From: Calidifontibacillus oryziterrae
Lineage (GTDB): Bacteria; Bacillota; Bacilli; Bacillales; Bacillaceae_J
NCBI RefSeq assembly: GCF_000331575.1
Contig: NZ_KB223527.1
Location: 1,461,842-1,525,841 of the forward strand
DNA: 64,000 nt
Direction of reading: 5' to 3'
Shown: in pieces, positions 7,514 through 16,628 of the stretch
How the letters are laid out: each line of letters opens with the position of its first letter
Position numbering within the stretch: position 1 is the stretch's first letter
Notes under the pieces: model-generated
Seen by the model: only the letters and a program-made list of their open reading frames with translations
Told to the model about the DNA's origin: nothing
The model's database searches: none
Position numbers and translations under genes: made by a program

Positions 7514-10500
7514 ATTTTGAAGTCCATTCCCTTCTCGGTAAAGACTGGTCTTGATGGATTTTGCTGCTGGTTACCCTGTAGTTGTTCTTGCTGTTGCTGT
7601 TGGAATGTTTGGCTAACGACAGGTGTCATTCTTGTAAAATTAATACTGTTCACGTTGTATCCAATTTCTTGGAGTTTTTCCTTCGTGATTGCTGCGATCG
7701 GCTCCATTTTTTGTTTAAAACCTACTTTATCATTTTTGATCGTGATTGCTAGGTTGCGATCTGTCGATGATAGCATAATACCAACATCGCCAAGCTTTTT
7801 CGTTTCAATTAAAAAGTAAAGATTACAGTTTTCCCAATCGACTTGTTGTCCTTCATTTTTCGAATTCACAAACACTTGAAGGTTTTCTGGTTTTTCCCCT
7901 AGTAATAGTGGTAGGTTAAAAAACATACTTTGCAACGAGTTTCCTGAATCCGATTTGCTTAGCAGTTGCTGCCCTGTTAAATTGGTAAGGGCTTGTTCAG
8001 CTTGCTGAGCTATTTTCGTTGTGGCTTCATCCCCATCGATTTGTGCAAGCTTCATGAGGGCCGCCTTTAAGTTTTGCTGCTGTTGCTGAGCTTGTTGATC
8101 ATGTTGATTTTGCTGATATTGCTGATTTGCACCCTGGTAGTTTTGGCTCTGGTTTTGAAAATTTGGTTGATTTGTACCTTGATGAATTGAAACTTGATTA
8201 TTTGATTCGCCATTCTTTTGGAACACTAAAGATTTAGCTAAGTCACTGTCATGATTGAGGCCAAGTGATCGTATCATTTCAAACATTTGGCGAGCTGACG
8301 GTTCATGTCTTACATAAGAACGTGCCGTTTCATCAAAACGATTTAAAAGTTGTTGCGATGGTGAACGGTGTTCAAGGTTTTGACTTTCTTTTGTCACGTA
8401 ATGCATGATTTTTTGCTCTGAAGGTTTGAAATTGATTTTATCCATTAGCATTTTAATGTCATGAACGATTTTCGCTGCTTCTGTGTGATTTCCTTTTGCG
8501 AGTAGTTTTTTTGCATCTGCCAGCTGCGTGCTTGCTTGCATTAACTGTTTTTCTGTTCTCATATCTGTAAATAACATCATTTCACTTTTTAAGATTGCAT
8601 TGTCGAGCTTGCTAATCGTAGTTTCTAGGATTTGCTTTGCTTGCGGATAAGCATTTTTCTTTAAAGCGTTGACTAACCGCTCAATGTTATCTAAATTCCT
8701 CGTAATCTCTCTTTTTAACTCACGGAAATCATGAGTAGCTTGGGCTAGCTTTTGTGTAACTCTAGTTACGAGAATGTCTTTAGATTGTACTGGTAGTGTT
8801 TGCAACTGATCGTTCAAGTCGAAATTGTCAATAGTTTGTTGGACTGTATTTTGTCTGTTCGTTGTAACAGATTGTTTCGGCTCTGTTTTTGCAAGCTCTT
8901 GTTCTAGCTCAGTTAAAGCGTTTGTAATGTGCTGACGTGCACCTAGTTCTCGTCCTTTTTCTTGTAGTTGTGATGCCCGTTCTATAGCTTTTTCTACTTT
9001 ATCGATTGTTTTTAAGTCTAAGTTTGGATCGCTTGACGTTTCTTTCCTTACATGATTTAAAGCTTTTTCTAGATTAGGTTCTTTTTGTATATGCTTAAGT
9101 AGATCTTTCATTAGCTCAGTTGGACGCTTTTCGGTTGATTGTGCTATTGGATCTTCTTCAAACATGTTAGGTAGTATGGTGCTTTGTTGATTGGTTACTG
9201 GTGTTGTTTTTGCTTGCTTTTGTTGGTCATGTTGATTTTGGTTTGATTGAGTATTGGATTGATTATTTGTTTGATTATTTGTTTGATTATTTGTTTGATT
9301 ATTTGTTTGATTTTCTGTTTGTTTCGCTTGTACTGCTTCGTTTTGCTTGAGTATCTGCTCAACCTGTTCGAGCATTTTGGTAATTCTTTCGCGTCCCGCT
9401 TGATCCAATTGCTCTGCTTGATTAACCATTCGATCTATGTTACGAGAAATTTCAGGATCAATATTTTTATTATTAGATAATAGTTCACGGACTTTTTCGA
9501 GTGCTTGTTGAAGGTTTGGATTACGTTGAACTATCTCTTTAGCTTGGTTCACCGTTTCGCTTGCTCGTTGTTCCTTAGTATAATCAGGTTGCGTTGACGG
9601 CTGTTCCACTCTTAGTTGTTGCTGTTGTTGTTGCTGACGCGTTTCAATTTGTTTTAATTCACGTTCTGCTTGTTCTAGAGCTTGGGTTAAGCGTTCACGA
9701 CCTATTCCTTCTCGGCCAATTTGTTGTAGCTGACGAGCTTCGTTAACAGCTTTTTCAACTTTTTGTGCTACTTCTCGGTCTATCTTTGGATTATTAATAA
9801 CTTGCTCGCGAACCTTTTCAACGGCACTTGCAAAATTCGGATCACGTTGAAAAGCTTCTTTTACTTGCTTGACGGTTTCACTTGCTGATTGCTCCGTTGG
9901 ACGACGTTCTAGCTGAGTTTGCATTTGTTGTTCGGTTGAGCGCCTCTCTAGTTGTAGTTGTGCCTGTTGTTCGGTTGAGCGACGTTCCTGTTGAGCTTGC
10001 GCCAGTTGTTCAGTTAAGCGACTCTCTAGTTGTGGTTGCGCCTGTTGTTCGGTCAAACGGCGTTCTACTTGTGGTTGTGAGTACTGTTCGCCTGAACGAC
10101 GACTTGGTTGAATCTGTTCATGTTGTTCCGCGCTACGGCGTCCTGGATTTTCTTGCTGTGATGGCTCTCCCTTTGGTTGCTGCTGTGGTGATAAAGTATC
10201 TGTCACTTTTCCTTGACTTGGCTTCGTTACTTCTATAGCCTCTAATTCGTTCTCAATAGCTTTTAATGCATGTACTAACGCTTCCCTGCCTGTCGTAATA
10301 CGACCTTGTCGCTGTAGTCGAGTTGCTTCATCCACAGCTTGGATAACTTTTTGGACAACTTCCTTCGGAAAACGAGGATTTTCAATTATTTGGCTTCGGA
10401 CTGCTTCGATAGAACGCTGAAGATTAGGAGTTTTTGAAACACCTTCTTTTACACCTTTTACAATCTCACTTACCGATCCATCCCGCGCAGTTTCAAAGTT

Positions 10501-11643
10501 TGCACCTCGGCTCGACTGTGTCGAGTTCAATCGAGTCTGTTCCGCCGTTTGTTGTTCCCGTCTAACAAGCTGCTCTTCCGCTGTTTTAAGTGCTTGAATA
10601 AGACGTTCCTTGCCAATTGATTGTAGCTTCTCGGCCTCATGAACTGCCTTTTCTATTTTTTGAACCATTTCTCGTTCAAGTGAAGGGTTTTTTAATAACT
10701 CATTACGCAAACTTTCTATTGCTTGTTTTAGATCGGGCGATTTCTCAATTAGCTCAATAGCTTTTCGAAAAGCCTCGCTTACTTGATTGTTGAACTGAAG
10801 CTTACTACTAGTAGCTTGAGTAGAATTGAGTTTGTTTGCTTCTACTATTTGAGTTTGTCGTTCATTGCTAGTTGTTTTTCCTTCAGATCCCTGAGTCTTA
10901 GACGCATTTTGATTCGCCTGCTTTTCAATATCGTGAGATTTCGGCGCTTGATTTGTGTCCGCTTCCTTTTTTGACTGTTGAGCATTTCCAGCGTTTTGCT
11001 GTGTTGCTCGTTGTTCTGCTGCCTTTTGCTCATTTTTCGCTAAGTCAAATTCTGGATCAATCTCTTTTGCAAGTTTTGTTAAAATTTCGTTTAACGGCTT
11101 CCCATGGAGCGCCTCATGAATAGGGCGAAGATGAGCTTGTGTGACTTCTAATCTTTTATTCACTAGAGCTTTTACAGTATCTAATTTTTCGGCAGCTGTT
11201 CCTTCTGTTTTTTCAAAAAAATCTCTTAGTTCTTGAACAGACTCTTTCGTAACAGGCATACCTTTATTTAACAAAATCTGAACACTTTGTTTTAATTCCG
11301 GAATGTCCTTCATTGTAATTCCAACGCTTTGGAACACTTTCGTGTCATTTTGTTGGTTTGTTTGGTTCGTTGCCTGCGAAGAATCAACTGATATTGCTTT
11401 CACTATTACAGTTTGCTCTTTTTGCCCAGAGATTTGCACATTTATGCGGTCTTCACTAGGGACCGCGCCTTCGAATTTTGCCGAAATTTCCTTCCCTCTA
11501 ATCTGTATAATAGCTTCACTGTCTGAAATTCTTTCTTTTATTTGAGCTCTATATAGTTCCCCTTGCTTCAATTCAAGAAGTTTATCTGTGGTAGTTGTTT
11601 GTAATTGATTCGAAGATGATAGCTGTTGATTGTTGATCTGCAT
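7510..11643 (-). CDS. ylqG: Giant FliK/YlqG-like protein with internal helical repeats, 1377 residues
   Basis: The N-terminus (about 1-200) and C-terminus (about 1240-1377: FFNLPLLLGEKPENLQVFV...LGDVGIMLSS) match YlqG/FliK-type hook-length control proteins, with a beta-rich C-terminal globule. Between them lie five helical repeats of about 75-80 residues, at roughly 289-360, 392-472, 588-667, 695-769 and 842-920. Each has the plan 'SETVKQVKE---NP-LQ-A-EKVR---NP-ID-EV-QKVEKAV-EA-QLQ--GRE-ALE--E-ELK--E'. Gln-rich linkers separate them, including about six copies of a 14-residue RRSTEQQAQ-Q-E unit (about 514-585) and TNNQ repeats (about 779-795). B. subtilis YlqG is near 520 residues. ATG 11643 follows GGAGTGGAG. 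A possible SigD promoter lies about 270 bp upstream. Confidence 0.85.
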   Translation of the reverse strand: MQINNQQLSSSNQLQTTTTDKLLELKQGELYRAQIKERISDSEAIIQIRGKEISAKFEGAVPSEDRINVQISGQKEQTVIVKAISVDSSQATNQTNQQNDTKVFQSVGITMKDIPELKQSVQILLNKGMPVTKESVQELRDFFEKTEGTAAEKLDTVKALVNKRLEVTQAHLRPIHEALHGKPLNEILTKLAKEIDPEFDLAKNEQKAAEQRATQQNAGNAQQSKKEADTNQAPKSHDIEKQANQNASKTQGSEGKTTSNERQTQIVEANKLNSTQATSSKLQFNNQVSEAFRKAIELIEKSPDLKQAIESLRNELLKNPSLEREMVQKIEKAVHEAEKLQSIGKERLIQALKTAEEQLVRREQQTAEQTRLNSTQSSRGANFETARDGSVSEIVKGVKEGVSKTPNLQRSIEAVRSQIIENPRFPKEVVQKVIQAVDEATRLQRQGRITTGREALVHALKAIENELEAIEVTKPSQGKVTDTLSPQQQPKGEPSQQENPGRRSAEQHEQIQPSRRSGEQYSQPQVERRLTEQQAQPQLESRLTEQLAQAQQERRSTEQQAQLQLERRSTEQQMQTQLERRPTEQSASETVKQVKEAFQRDPNFASAVEKVREQVINNPKIDREVAQKVEKAVNEARQLQQIGREGIGRERLTQALEQAERELKQIETRQQQQQQQLRVEQPSTQPDYTKEQRASETVNQAKEIVQRNPNLQQALEKVRELLSNNKNIDPEISRNIDRMVNQAEQLDQAGRERITKMLEQVEQILKQNEAVQAKQTENQTNNQTNNQTNNQTNNQSNTQSNQNQHDQQKQAKTTPVTNQQSTILPNMFEEDPIAQSTEKRPTELMKDLLKHIQKEPNLEKALNHVRKETSSDPNLDLKTIDKVEKAIERASQLQEKGRELGARQHITNALTELEQELAKTEPKQSVTTNRQNTVQQTIDNFDLNDQLQTLPVQSKDILVTRVTQKLAQATHDFRELKREITRNLDNIERLVNALKKNAYPQAKQILETTISKLDNAILKSEMMLFTDMRTEKQLMQASTQLADAKKLLAKGNHTEAAKIVHDIKMLMDKINFKPSEQKIMHYVTKESQNLEHRSPSQQLLNRFDETARSYVRHEPSARQMFEMIRSLGLNHDSDLAKSLVFQKNGESNNQVSIHQGTNQPNFQNQSQNYQGANQQYQQNQHDQQAQQQQQNLKAALMKLAQIDGDEATTKIAQQAEQALTNLTGQQLLSKSDSGNSLQSMFFNLPLLLGEKPENLQVFVNSKNEGQQVDWENCNLYFLIETKKLGDVGIMLSSTDRNLAITIKNDKVGFKQKMEPIAAITKEKLQEIGYNVNSINFTRMTPVVSQTFQQQQQEQLQGNQQQNPSRPVFTEKGMDFKI

Positions 11644-11749
11644 ACTTCTCCACTCCCGATGGTTTTTTGCTTATATTCGTTATACGGTGAACTTAGTATT
11701 TTCTGAGGTAAAGTTCATTTTTAAAATTTACAATTATTATCAAAAACGC
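11644..11749. other. Intergenic leader of the FliK-like gene
   Basis: A/T-rich sequence on the 5' side of the giant gene. Apart from its SD I see no clear promoter here; the nearest candidate is the SigD-like site at 11914. Confidence 0.5.
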
Positions 11750-11930
11750 CGAGTAAATACTGGGATAAAATATATTTTTATAAGTTTTTTTGCACTACCG
11801 ATATTGGATTTAAATGGATACCGAGATAAGATTCGATTTTACAGTTATTTCTAAATAAACCTGAGTGAATACTGGAATAAGGTTTGAACTTTATAAGTTT
11901 ATTTGTATTACTTATATCGGTTTAAATTGG
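11750..11930. repeat. Imperfect direct repeat, two copies of about 70 bp
   Basis: Copies at about 11750-11818 and 11861-11930 share GAGTAAATACTGGGATAA / GAGTGAATACTGGAATAA, then TTTATAAGTTT, and end near GATTTAAATGG / GTTTAAATTGG. They lie upstream of the FliK-like gene; the second contains a SigD-like promoter on minus. Confidence 0.65.
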
Positions 11931-11939
11931 GGGATTTTA
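11914..11939 (-). promoter_or_regulatory. Candidate SigD promoter of the ylqG-ylqH pair
   Basis: On minus, TAAA (11939-11936), 14 bp, then ACCGATAT (11921-11914), one base from the GCCGATAT consensus and with the same spacer as the fliS promoter. It would give a leader of about 265 bases. Confidence 0.45.
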
Positions 11940-12065
11940 ATGGAGATTTATTTTCCAGATAGTAGAATCAGTTACTCTTTTTATGGAATTTATTTATGTG
12001 GTTAATATCAATCCTTTATTTTTCAAGTAATAGTTTGATAAGATAAGAAATTACTAATTTCATAT

Positions 12066-13043
12066 TTAATCATCAAATAGTAGATCGTATGATCTATCCT
12101 TATAAGTTCCTGTATATTTCAGGTTCAATGAATGAAGAATGTTATAGGCTATTGCATTTGTAGGGAGTTTTAAAAAGGTTTTTAGCTGATTATTTGAAAT
12201 CGAAGGTTGAATTAGAAGAGAATAATCTTTTAAGGAATTTAGATGGGCATCTTTAGACGAAAAAGAACAATTTGGGCAAATCCATACTCCTCTTTCATAT
12301 TTCATAAGAAGTGAAGAACAGTTCTCACAATAAACACCATTTAAGATTTCCGACTTTTGAATATTATATTTCGTAAGATAATCAGGACAGGATGGAGTAT
12401 GATTTTTCACTAATAGATTTGTTAGTCTTTTTAGATCTTTACCGTTTAACTCAGCTGTTGTTTGTCGTTTATTGAATTGATCAATTTTGGAAAGTAAACC
12501 CGTGCTTCGAGTTACTCTTTCCATATAGCCTCTTTTATTACTTGCGCATTTTATGATAGTGTTCGGATTAGTTAAGACAACAATCGTCTCAATTGGAATA
12601 TCTTTATAGTTTTTCCGTTTTATCCATTCCTGCAATTGGTATTGTTGATGCGTGACTTGCCTTATTGGATCTGGAAGTGCAATATCGACGCCGGAATGTG
12701 AATTAGACCAAATAACTTGATCAAAGGCTGGATCAAATATAAGAGTTCCAGATATATTTTTTACTTCTACTATAAGGAAAAAAGTTTGTGAAAGGAGTAG
12801 AATGTCGATTTGAAAGTGAGTACCAGCGGAGTTTGAAAGGCGTAGATCATGTAAAATAATGTATTGCTGCGTTGGTAAAAAGTCAAAATAGTAGTCTAAG
12901 GATTTTTCTCCTTTGTATCCTGAAAAACTTTTTGCGTATTCTTCAAGGATTTCTTTCCGTTTTGGGTGATCTTCTGGAATTCTTCTTACTAGTGCTTGTA
13001 GTTTTTTAAGCTTCAATGGCATTTTTAATTCTTTCTTAATCAT
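12066..13043 (-). CDS. NERD-domain protein with C-terminal zinc ribbon
   Basis: Residues about 40-165 form a nuclease-related (NERD) domain: GYKGEKSLDYYF, then FQIDILLLSQTFFLIVEVKN with the D...E-K pattern of the restriction-endonuclease-like core. About residues 240-262 form a CxxC-x16-CxxC zinc ribbon (CENC ... CPNC). NERD proteins are presumed nucleic-acid-binding or nicking proteins; no substrate is known. The start ATG 13043 has SD AAGGAGG at eight bases. The gene has its own upstream region with six TACCCAC sites at 21-bp steps, between it and the degU terminator. It is not part of the flagellar set and may have inserted between degU and the flagellar block. Confidence 0.85.
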   Translation of the reverse strand: MIKKELKMPLKLKKLQALVRRIPEDHPKRKEILEEYAKSFSGYKGEKSLDYYFDFLPTQQYIILHDLRLSNSAGTHFQIDILLLSQTFFLIVEVKNISGTLIFDPAFDQVIWSNSHSGVDIALPDPIRQVTHQQYQLQEWIKRKNYKDIPIETIVVLTNPNTIIKCASNKRGYMERVTRSTGLLSKIDQFNKRQTTAELNGKDLKRLTNLLVKNHTPSCPDYLTKYNIQKSEILNGVYCENCSSLLMKYERGVWICPNCSFSSKDAHLNSLKDYSLLIQPSISNNQLKTFLKLPTNAIAYNILHSLNLKYTGTYKDRSYDLLFDD

Positions 13044-13148
13044 TTTAAAGGCCTCCTTATAAAATTCTTGTTAAAATACTGAATTTTAGTCCTATTTCTT
13101 TGTCACCGAAACTACTTTTTTGCTTTGGATTCGGATAAAAAAATGATT

Positions 13149-13261
13149 TACCCACATAATTTGGTAAAATACCCATATAATATTTAGAAATACCCACATA
13201 ACGTAATACATTACCCACGAGAAACTCTAATTTACCCACGAATTTAGGACAAATACCCACA
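13149..13261. repeat. Six-site 21-bp-spaced array of TACCCAC motifs
   Basis: TACCCACR (one TACCCATA) starts at 13149, 13170, 13191, 13212, 13233 and 13254, exactly 21 bp apart, with unrelated 13-14 bp between sites. Two helical turns of DNA are about 21 bp, so all sites face the same side. It lies about 105-220 bp upstream of the NERD gene. It is read here as a protein-binding array rather than coding sequence. Confidence 0.8.
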
Positions 13262-13275
13262 TTTACAAACAGCTT

Positions 13276-13321
13276 TCAAAAATGAGTAGCTCTTAGTGAT
13301 AAGAGTCATATCGCTAAGAGC
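13276..13321 (-). terminator. Terminator of the degS-degU transcript
   Basis: A 13-bp inverted repeat GCTCTTAGTGATA (13289-13301) / TATCGCTAAGAGC (13309-13321), with one G-U pair in RNA, lies 49 bp after the degU stop. It is followed on minus by CTACTCATTTTTG, a weak T-tract. Confidence 0.65.
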
Positions 13322-13369
13322 CAATATCTATAAAAGAGGTATAAAAATCTATCTAACTCTATCAAAAAA

Positions 13370-14062
13370 CTATTTCACCTGCACCCAGCCGTTTTTTATT
13401 GCGACGACTACGGCTTGTGTACGGTCGTTTACATCCATTTTCTGTAGAATATTGCTTACGTGGTTTTTCACGGTTTTTTCGCTAATAAATAACGTTTCAC
13501 CAATTGCACGGTTGCTTTTTCCGTCTGCAAGCATTTGTAATACTTCACACTCTCGGCGTGTAAGAATATGTAGAGGTTTACGATATTCAACATCCTTTAA
13601 TGTACCGATCGAATGGCCTGAATCTCCAGATGCAAGGCGGCGGTACTCGTTTAATAGGTTGTGAGTCACCTTTGGATGTAAGTATGATCCGCCAGCAGCA
13701 ACAACTCTTACTGCTTCAATTAAAGAGTCAGCATCCATTTCTTTTAATAAATAGCCCATTGCGCCAGTCTTGAGAGCATGTGTTACATAGCTTTCATCGT
13801 CATGGATTGATAAAACTAGTACTTTTACGTCAGGGAACTTTTCAACTAGCTTGGCTGTCGCTTCAACACCGTTCATATGTGGCATATTGATGTCCATTAC
13901 AACAACATCCGGATTGTATTGTTCTACTAAACTGACAGCTTCTTCACCGTCATCTCCTTCTGCAACAACTTCAAAATTCTTCTCTAACTCTAAAATGCGT
14001 TTTACTCCTTCTCGAAATAGCTGATGGTCATCAATGATTACTATACGTGTTGTATCATTCAT
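13370..14062 (-). CDS. degU: DegU, two-component response regulator
   Basis: 230 residues. The receiver domain has acidic pocket D11/D12, phospho-acceptor D57 ([13 protein letters not shown]) and the conserved K in GYLLKEMD. The C-terminal LuxR/FixJ helix-turn-helix ([25 protein letters not shown]...SEKTVKNHV) binds DNA. In Bacillus, DegU controls exoenzymes, competence, motility and biofilm; unphosphorylated DegU primes comK. It follows degS by 90 bp with its own SD TAAGGAGG. The relation to flagellar, competence and peptide-signalling genes in this window fits its known regulon, but no DegU sites were identified. Confidence 0.96.
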   Translation of the reverse strand: MNDTTRIVIIDDHQLFREGVKRILELEKNFEVVAEGDDGEEAVSLVEQYNPDVVVMDINMPHMNGVEATAKLVEKFPDVKVLVLSIHDDESYVTHALKTGAMGYLLKEMDADSLIEAVRVVAAGGSYLHPKVTHNLLNEYRRLASGDSGHSIGTLKDVEYRKPLHILTRRECEVLQMLADGKSNRAIGETLFISEKTVKNHVSNILQKMDVNDRTQAVVVAIKNGWVQVK

Positions 14063-14151
14063 TGTTAATCCCTCCTTAAAGTAAAAACCTTAAATAAAAT
14101 AGTGGAAGTTTTTGATAATTATTGATTCTTTTCAATCTTATGTTAATTCTT

Positions 14152-15303
14152 TTAACTTTTTTTCTCATCATCCATTAGCGGTACCAAAATCATGATGAGC
14201 GTACCCTTATTGATTGCTGAGTCGATTGTCATTTCTCCTTTTAGGAGTTCGACACGTTCTCGCATGCCGACAAGCCCAAAGGATTTTTCTTTTTTCTCAT
14301 AGATATCAAAGCCTTTGCCGTCATCCTTAATGATTAACGTGCATTTTGATTTCGTAATTTCAATTTTTACTTGAATTTCTTTAGGGGCCGCATGCTTTAC
14401 TGCGTTTTGAACAGCCTCTTGAACAAGCCTGAATAACGCAACCTCCAAACGAGGTGATAACCGTTTGTCTTTCCCCATTGTTAGGAAATTAATTTGAATA
14501 TTATTATATTCTTCAATTGTTGACAAATACCTCTTTAATGTCGGAATTAAGCCTAAATCGTCGAGTGCCATTGGTCGTAGGTCATAGATGATTTTTCGAA
14601 CCTCGTATAATGCAGAACGAACCATTTGCTTCAAATCCTTAACTTCCTTCAGCGCCTCCTCCATTCCTTTTTCGCGTGAAATGCGCTCGATCAGTTCGGA
14701 TCGCATCATCACATTGGCTAACATTTGCGCTGGCCCATCATGAATTTCACGTGATAGCCGTTTCCGTTCCTCCTCCTGTGCTTCAATAATGCGCAGACCA
14801 AATTCTTGTTTAACCTTGGCATCTTCAAGCATTTCATTTACTAGCTTTAAATCACTAGTTAAATAGTTTAATACAACTGATATTTGACCGACTAAATTTT
14901 CGGCGCGGGCAACCGTCTTCTCGAGGTTTTTCAAACGGCGTTCTAGTTCATTGCGTCGCTCGATTAGCATTTTTTCATTTTGACGTAGGAACGATAACTC
15001 CATTTGAAGTTTATGTGCTGCTTCATACGCCTCGCGAATTTGTTCTTCAGAATATTTTTTAAAATGCTTGCTAACTTCGGATAAACGCTGGCGGGAGAAC
15101 TTTTCACTAATCTCTAAGCGCTCGCCTTTTTCAATTGATTCGACTACTTCTTGGCGCGTTCGTTGCAGCTCTTTTGTTAAAATTTCAAATTCCTGACGTG
15201 ATTGCTCACCAATTTCAAAAATTTCTTTTTTGCTATTGGCAACCGTTTCGATCATTTTTTCTAAAATTTTATCTAATACTTTTTCATTCAAGCGAATTGA
15301 CAT
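14152..15303 (-). CDS. degS: DegS, cytoplasmic sensor histidine kinase
   Basis: 383 residues, soluble. Long coiled-coil N-terminal sensor (about 1-175), then the HisKA_3 dimerisation box SREIHDGPAQMLAN with phosphorylated H188, and a HATPase domain with DDGKGFDIYEKKEKSFGLVGMRERV. It phosphorylates DegU, encoded just downstream. ATG 15303 has SD GGAGG at eight bases. Upstream is a 685-bp region shared with divergent yvyE and filled with a 36-bp repeat. Confidence 0.96.
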   Translation of the reverse strand: MSIRLNEKVLDKILEKMIETVANSKKEIFEIGEQSRQEFEILTKELQRTRQEVVESIEKGERLEISEKFSRQRLSEVSKHFKKYSEEQIREAYEAAHKLQMELSFLRQNEKMLIERRNELERRLKNLEKTVARAENLVGQISVVLNYLTSDLKLVNEMLEDAKVKQEFGLRIIEAQEEERKRLSREIHDGPAQMLANVMMRSELIERISREKGMEEALKEVKDLKQMVRSALYEVRKIIYDLRPMALDDLGLIPTLKRYLSTIEEYNNIQINFLTMGKDKRLSPRLEVALFRLVQEAVQNAVKHAAPKEIQVKIEITKSKCTLIIKDDGKGFDIYEKKEKSFGLVGMRERVELLKGEMTIDSAINKGTLIMILVPLMDDEKKS

Positions 15304-15428
15304 TTATAACGCCTCCGGCAAGTGCTATATGAAGCCTATTGTATTAAAGCTTTATGTTTAAAGTCAGTTTTACTTATGTAGATTTAAATTTGATTTACGA
15401 TTGCATACTTTTAAGTGTGGTACCTTTA

Positions 15429-15660
15429 TTTGAGTTAAGAATGCCCATTTGAGTGGTAGCTTTTATAAGGTAGGACTCACAATTTTAATGTGTACCCTTG
15501 TTTGAATTAAAATTGCTCACTTTTATTGGATCTTCTATTTGAGTTTAAAAACGTATTTCTTAATGCACTCTTGTTTGAGTTAAATTGCGTATTTCTTAAT
15601 GCACTCTTGTTTGAGTTAAATTGCGTATTTATTTCTAAATGGCCCACTTATTTGAGTTTT
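15429..15660. repeat. Tandem TTTGAGTT repeats, 36-bp core period
   Basis: TTTGAGTT-like words start at 15429, 15448, 15501, 15538, 15574, 15610 and 15651. Between 15538 and 15646 the unit is an exact 36-bp tandem repeat with CGTATTTCTTAATGCACTC in each copy; outside it the copies have decayed. It lies between degS and yvyE, 120-350 bp upstream of degS. The remainder of the gap (15304-15428 and 15661-15989) is A/T-rich without clear features. Confidence 0.75.
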
Positions 15661-15989
15661 ATATGGGTCAAAAATGCAGCTTTTCACCTTTAATTTCTAA
15701 TTAATTTTAAAAAGTATGATTATAGTACGGTCAATTGGCTAAATTTTGCTACTAAAGTCTTCGTTACTTTGACCCATTGTTTGGGGGTAGTATTAAAATT
15801 TTTTTAAAAATATTGAAAGCTATTTTTGAGTTGCCTGCGTAATATAATGATTTGATGCATAATCCATGTATATTTATAATGGAGTTATTGGTCTATTAAT
15901 ATTTTCTATATTAATCTTCGCTTATTTATCAGTCGAATTTCAATTTAATTCGTCACACATTGTATATATTTTTAGGGGGACAACTATTT

Positions 15990-16628
15990 ATGCTACTACA
16001 ATATTATACCGTAAAAGCTGCGGGTGAACATGAAATAGTCATTGAAAAATCAAGATTTATTGCCTATTTTAATCGGGCAACAACCGAGGAAGAAGCACAA
16101 TCTTTTATTCAGGAAATTAAAAAAAAGAATTGGAATGCAACCCATAATTGTTCAGCATATTTGATTGGTGAGCATAATCAAATTCAAAAGGCAAATGATG
16201 ATGGCGAGCCAAGCGGAACTGCTGGTGTACCTATGCTAGAGGTTTTAAAAAAACGTGATTTAAAGGATACAGTCGTTGTGGTTACTCGTTACTTTGGTGG
16301 TATTAAGCTAGGCGCTGGCGGTTTGATTCGTGCTTATGGTAAATCTGTATCGGAAGGTTTAAACGCGATTGGGATTGTTGAACGCAAATTAATGCGTATT
16401 ATTCATACAAAAATTGATTATTCTTGGCTAGGTAAAATTGAAAACGAGCTTCGTGCTCATCCAACTTTTATTTTAAAAGAAATTCATTATTTGGATTCGG
16501 TTGAGGTTGAAACTTATGTTTTGGAAGAACTGAAAGAAACCTTTGTAGAGTGGATGACAGAGCTGACGAATGGCCAGGCAGAAATCCTTGAAGGCAATAC
16601 GGAATATTTAGAACAAGATATCGTGTAA
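15990..16628 (+). CDS. yvyE: YvyE, YigZ/IMPACT family protein
   Basis: 212 residues from ATG 15990 (SD AGGGGGA). The N-terminal UPF0029 core has KSRFIAYF, DDGEPSGTAGVPMLEVL and VVTRYFGGIKLGAGGLIRAYGK, hallmark motifs of the YigZ/IMPACT family, followed by a ferredoxin-like C-terminal domain. The family is linked to translation control (IMPACT binds GCN1 in eukaryotes); its bacterial role is unclear. Position beside degS and before the LCP gene matches B. subtilis. The stop-codon region is repeated 74 bp downstream. Confidence 0.9.
   Translation: MLLQYYTVKAAGEHEIVIEKSRFIAYFNRATTEEEAQSFIQEIKKKNWNATHNCSAYLIGEHNQIQKANDDGEPSGTAGVPMLEVLKKRDLKDTVVVVTRYFGGIKLGAGGLIRAYGKSVSEGLNAIGIVERKLMRIIHTKIDYSWLGKIENELRAHPTFILKEIHYLDSVEVETYVLEELKETFVEWMTELTNGQAEILEGNTEYLEQDIV

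Noticed and set aside
9247..10974. Several plus-strand open frames opposite the FliK-like gene
   Set aside because: Antisense shadows of Gln-rich and repeat codons, with hydrophobic or Val/Ser-rich nonsense translations.
11630..11854. Plus-strand open frame of 74 codons upstream of the FliK-like gene
   Set aside because: No SD, low-complexity translation, overlaps the start of the FliK-like gene and the 70-bp repeat.
13057..13260. Open frame of 67 codons (minus) over the TACCCAC array, reading VG every seven residues
   Set aside because: Only the two codons made by the 7-bp site are conserved; the other five vary freely, there is no SD, and the repeat is better explained as DNA sites with 21-bp phasing.
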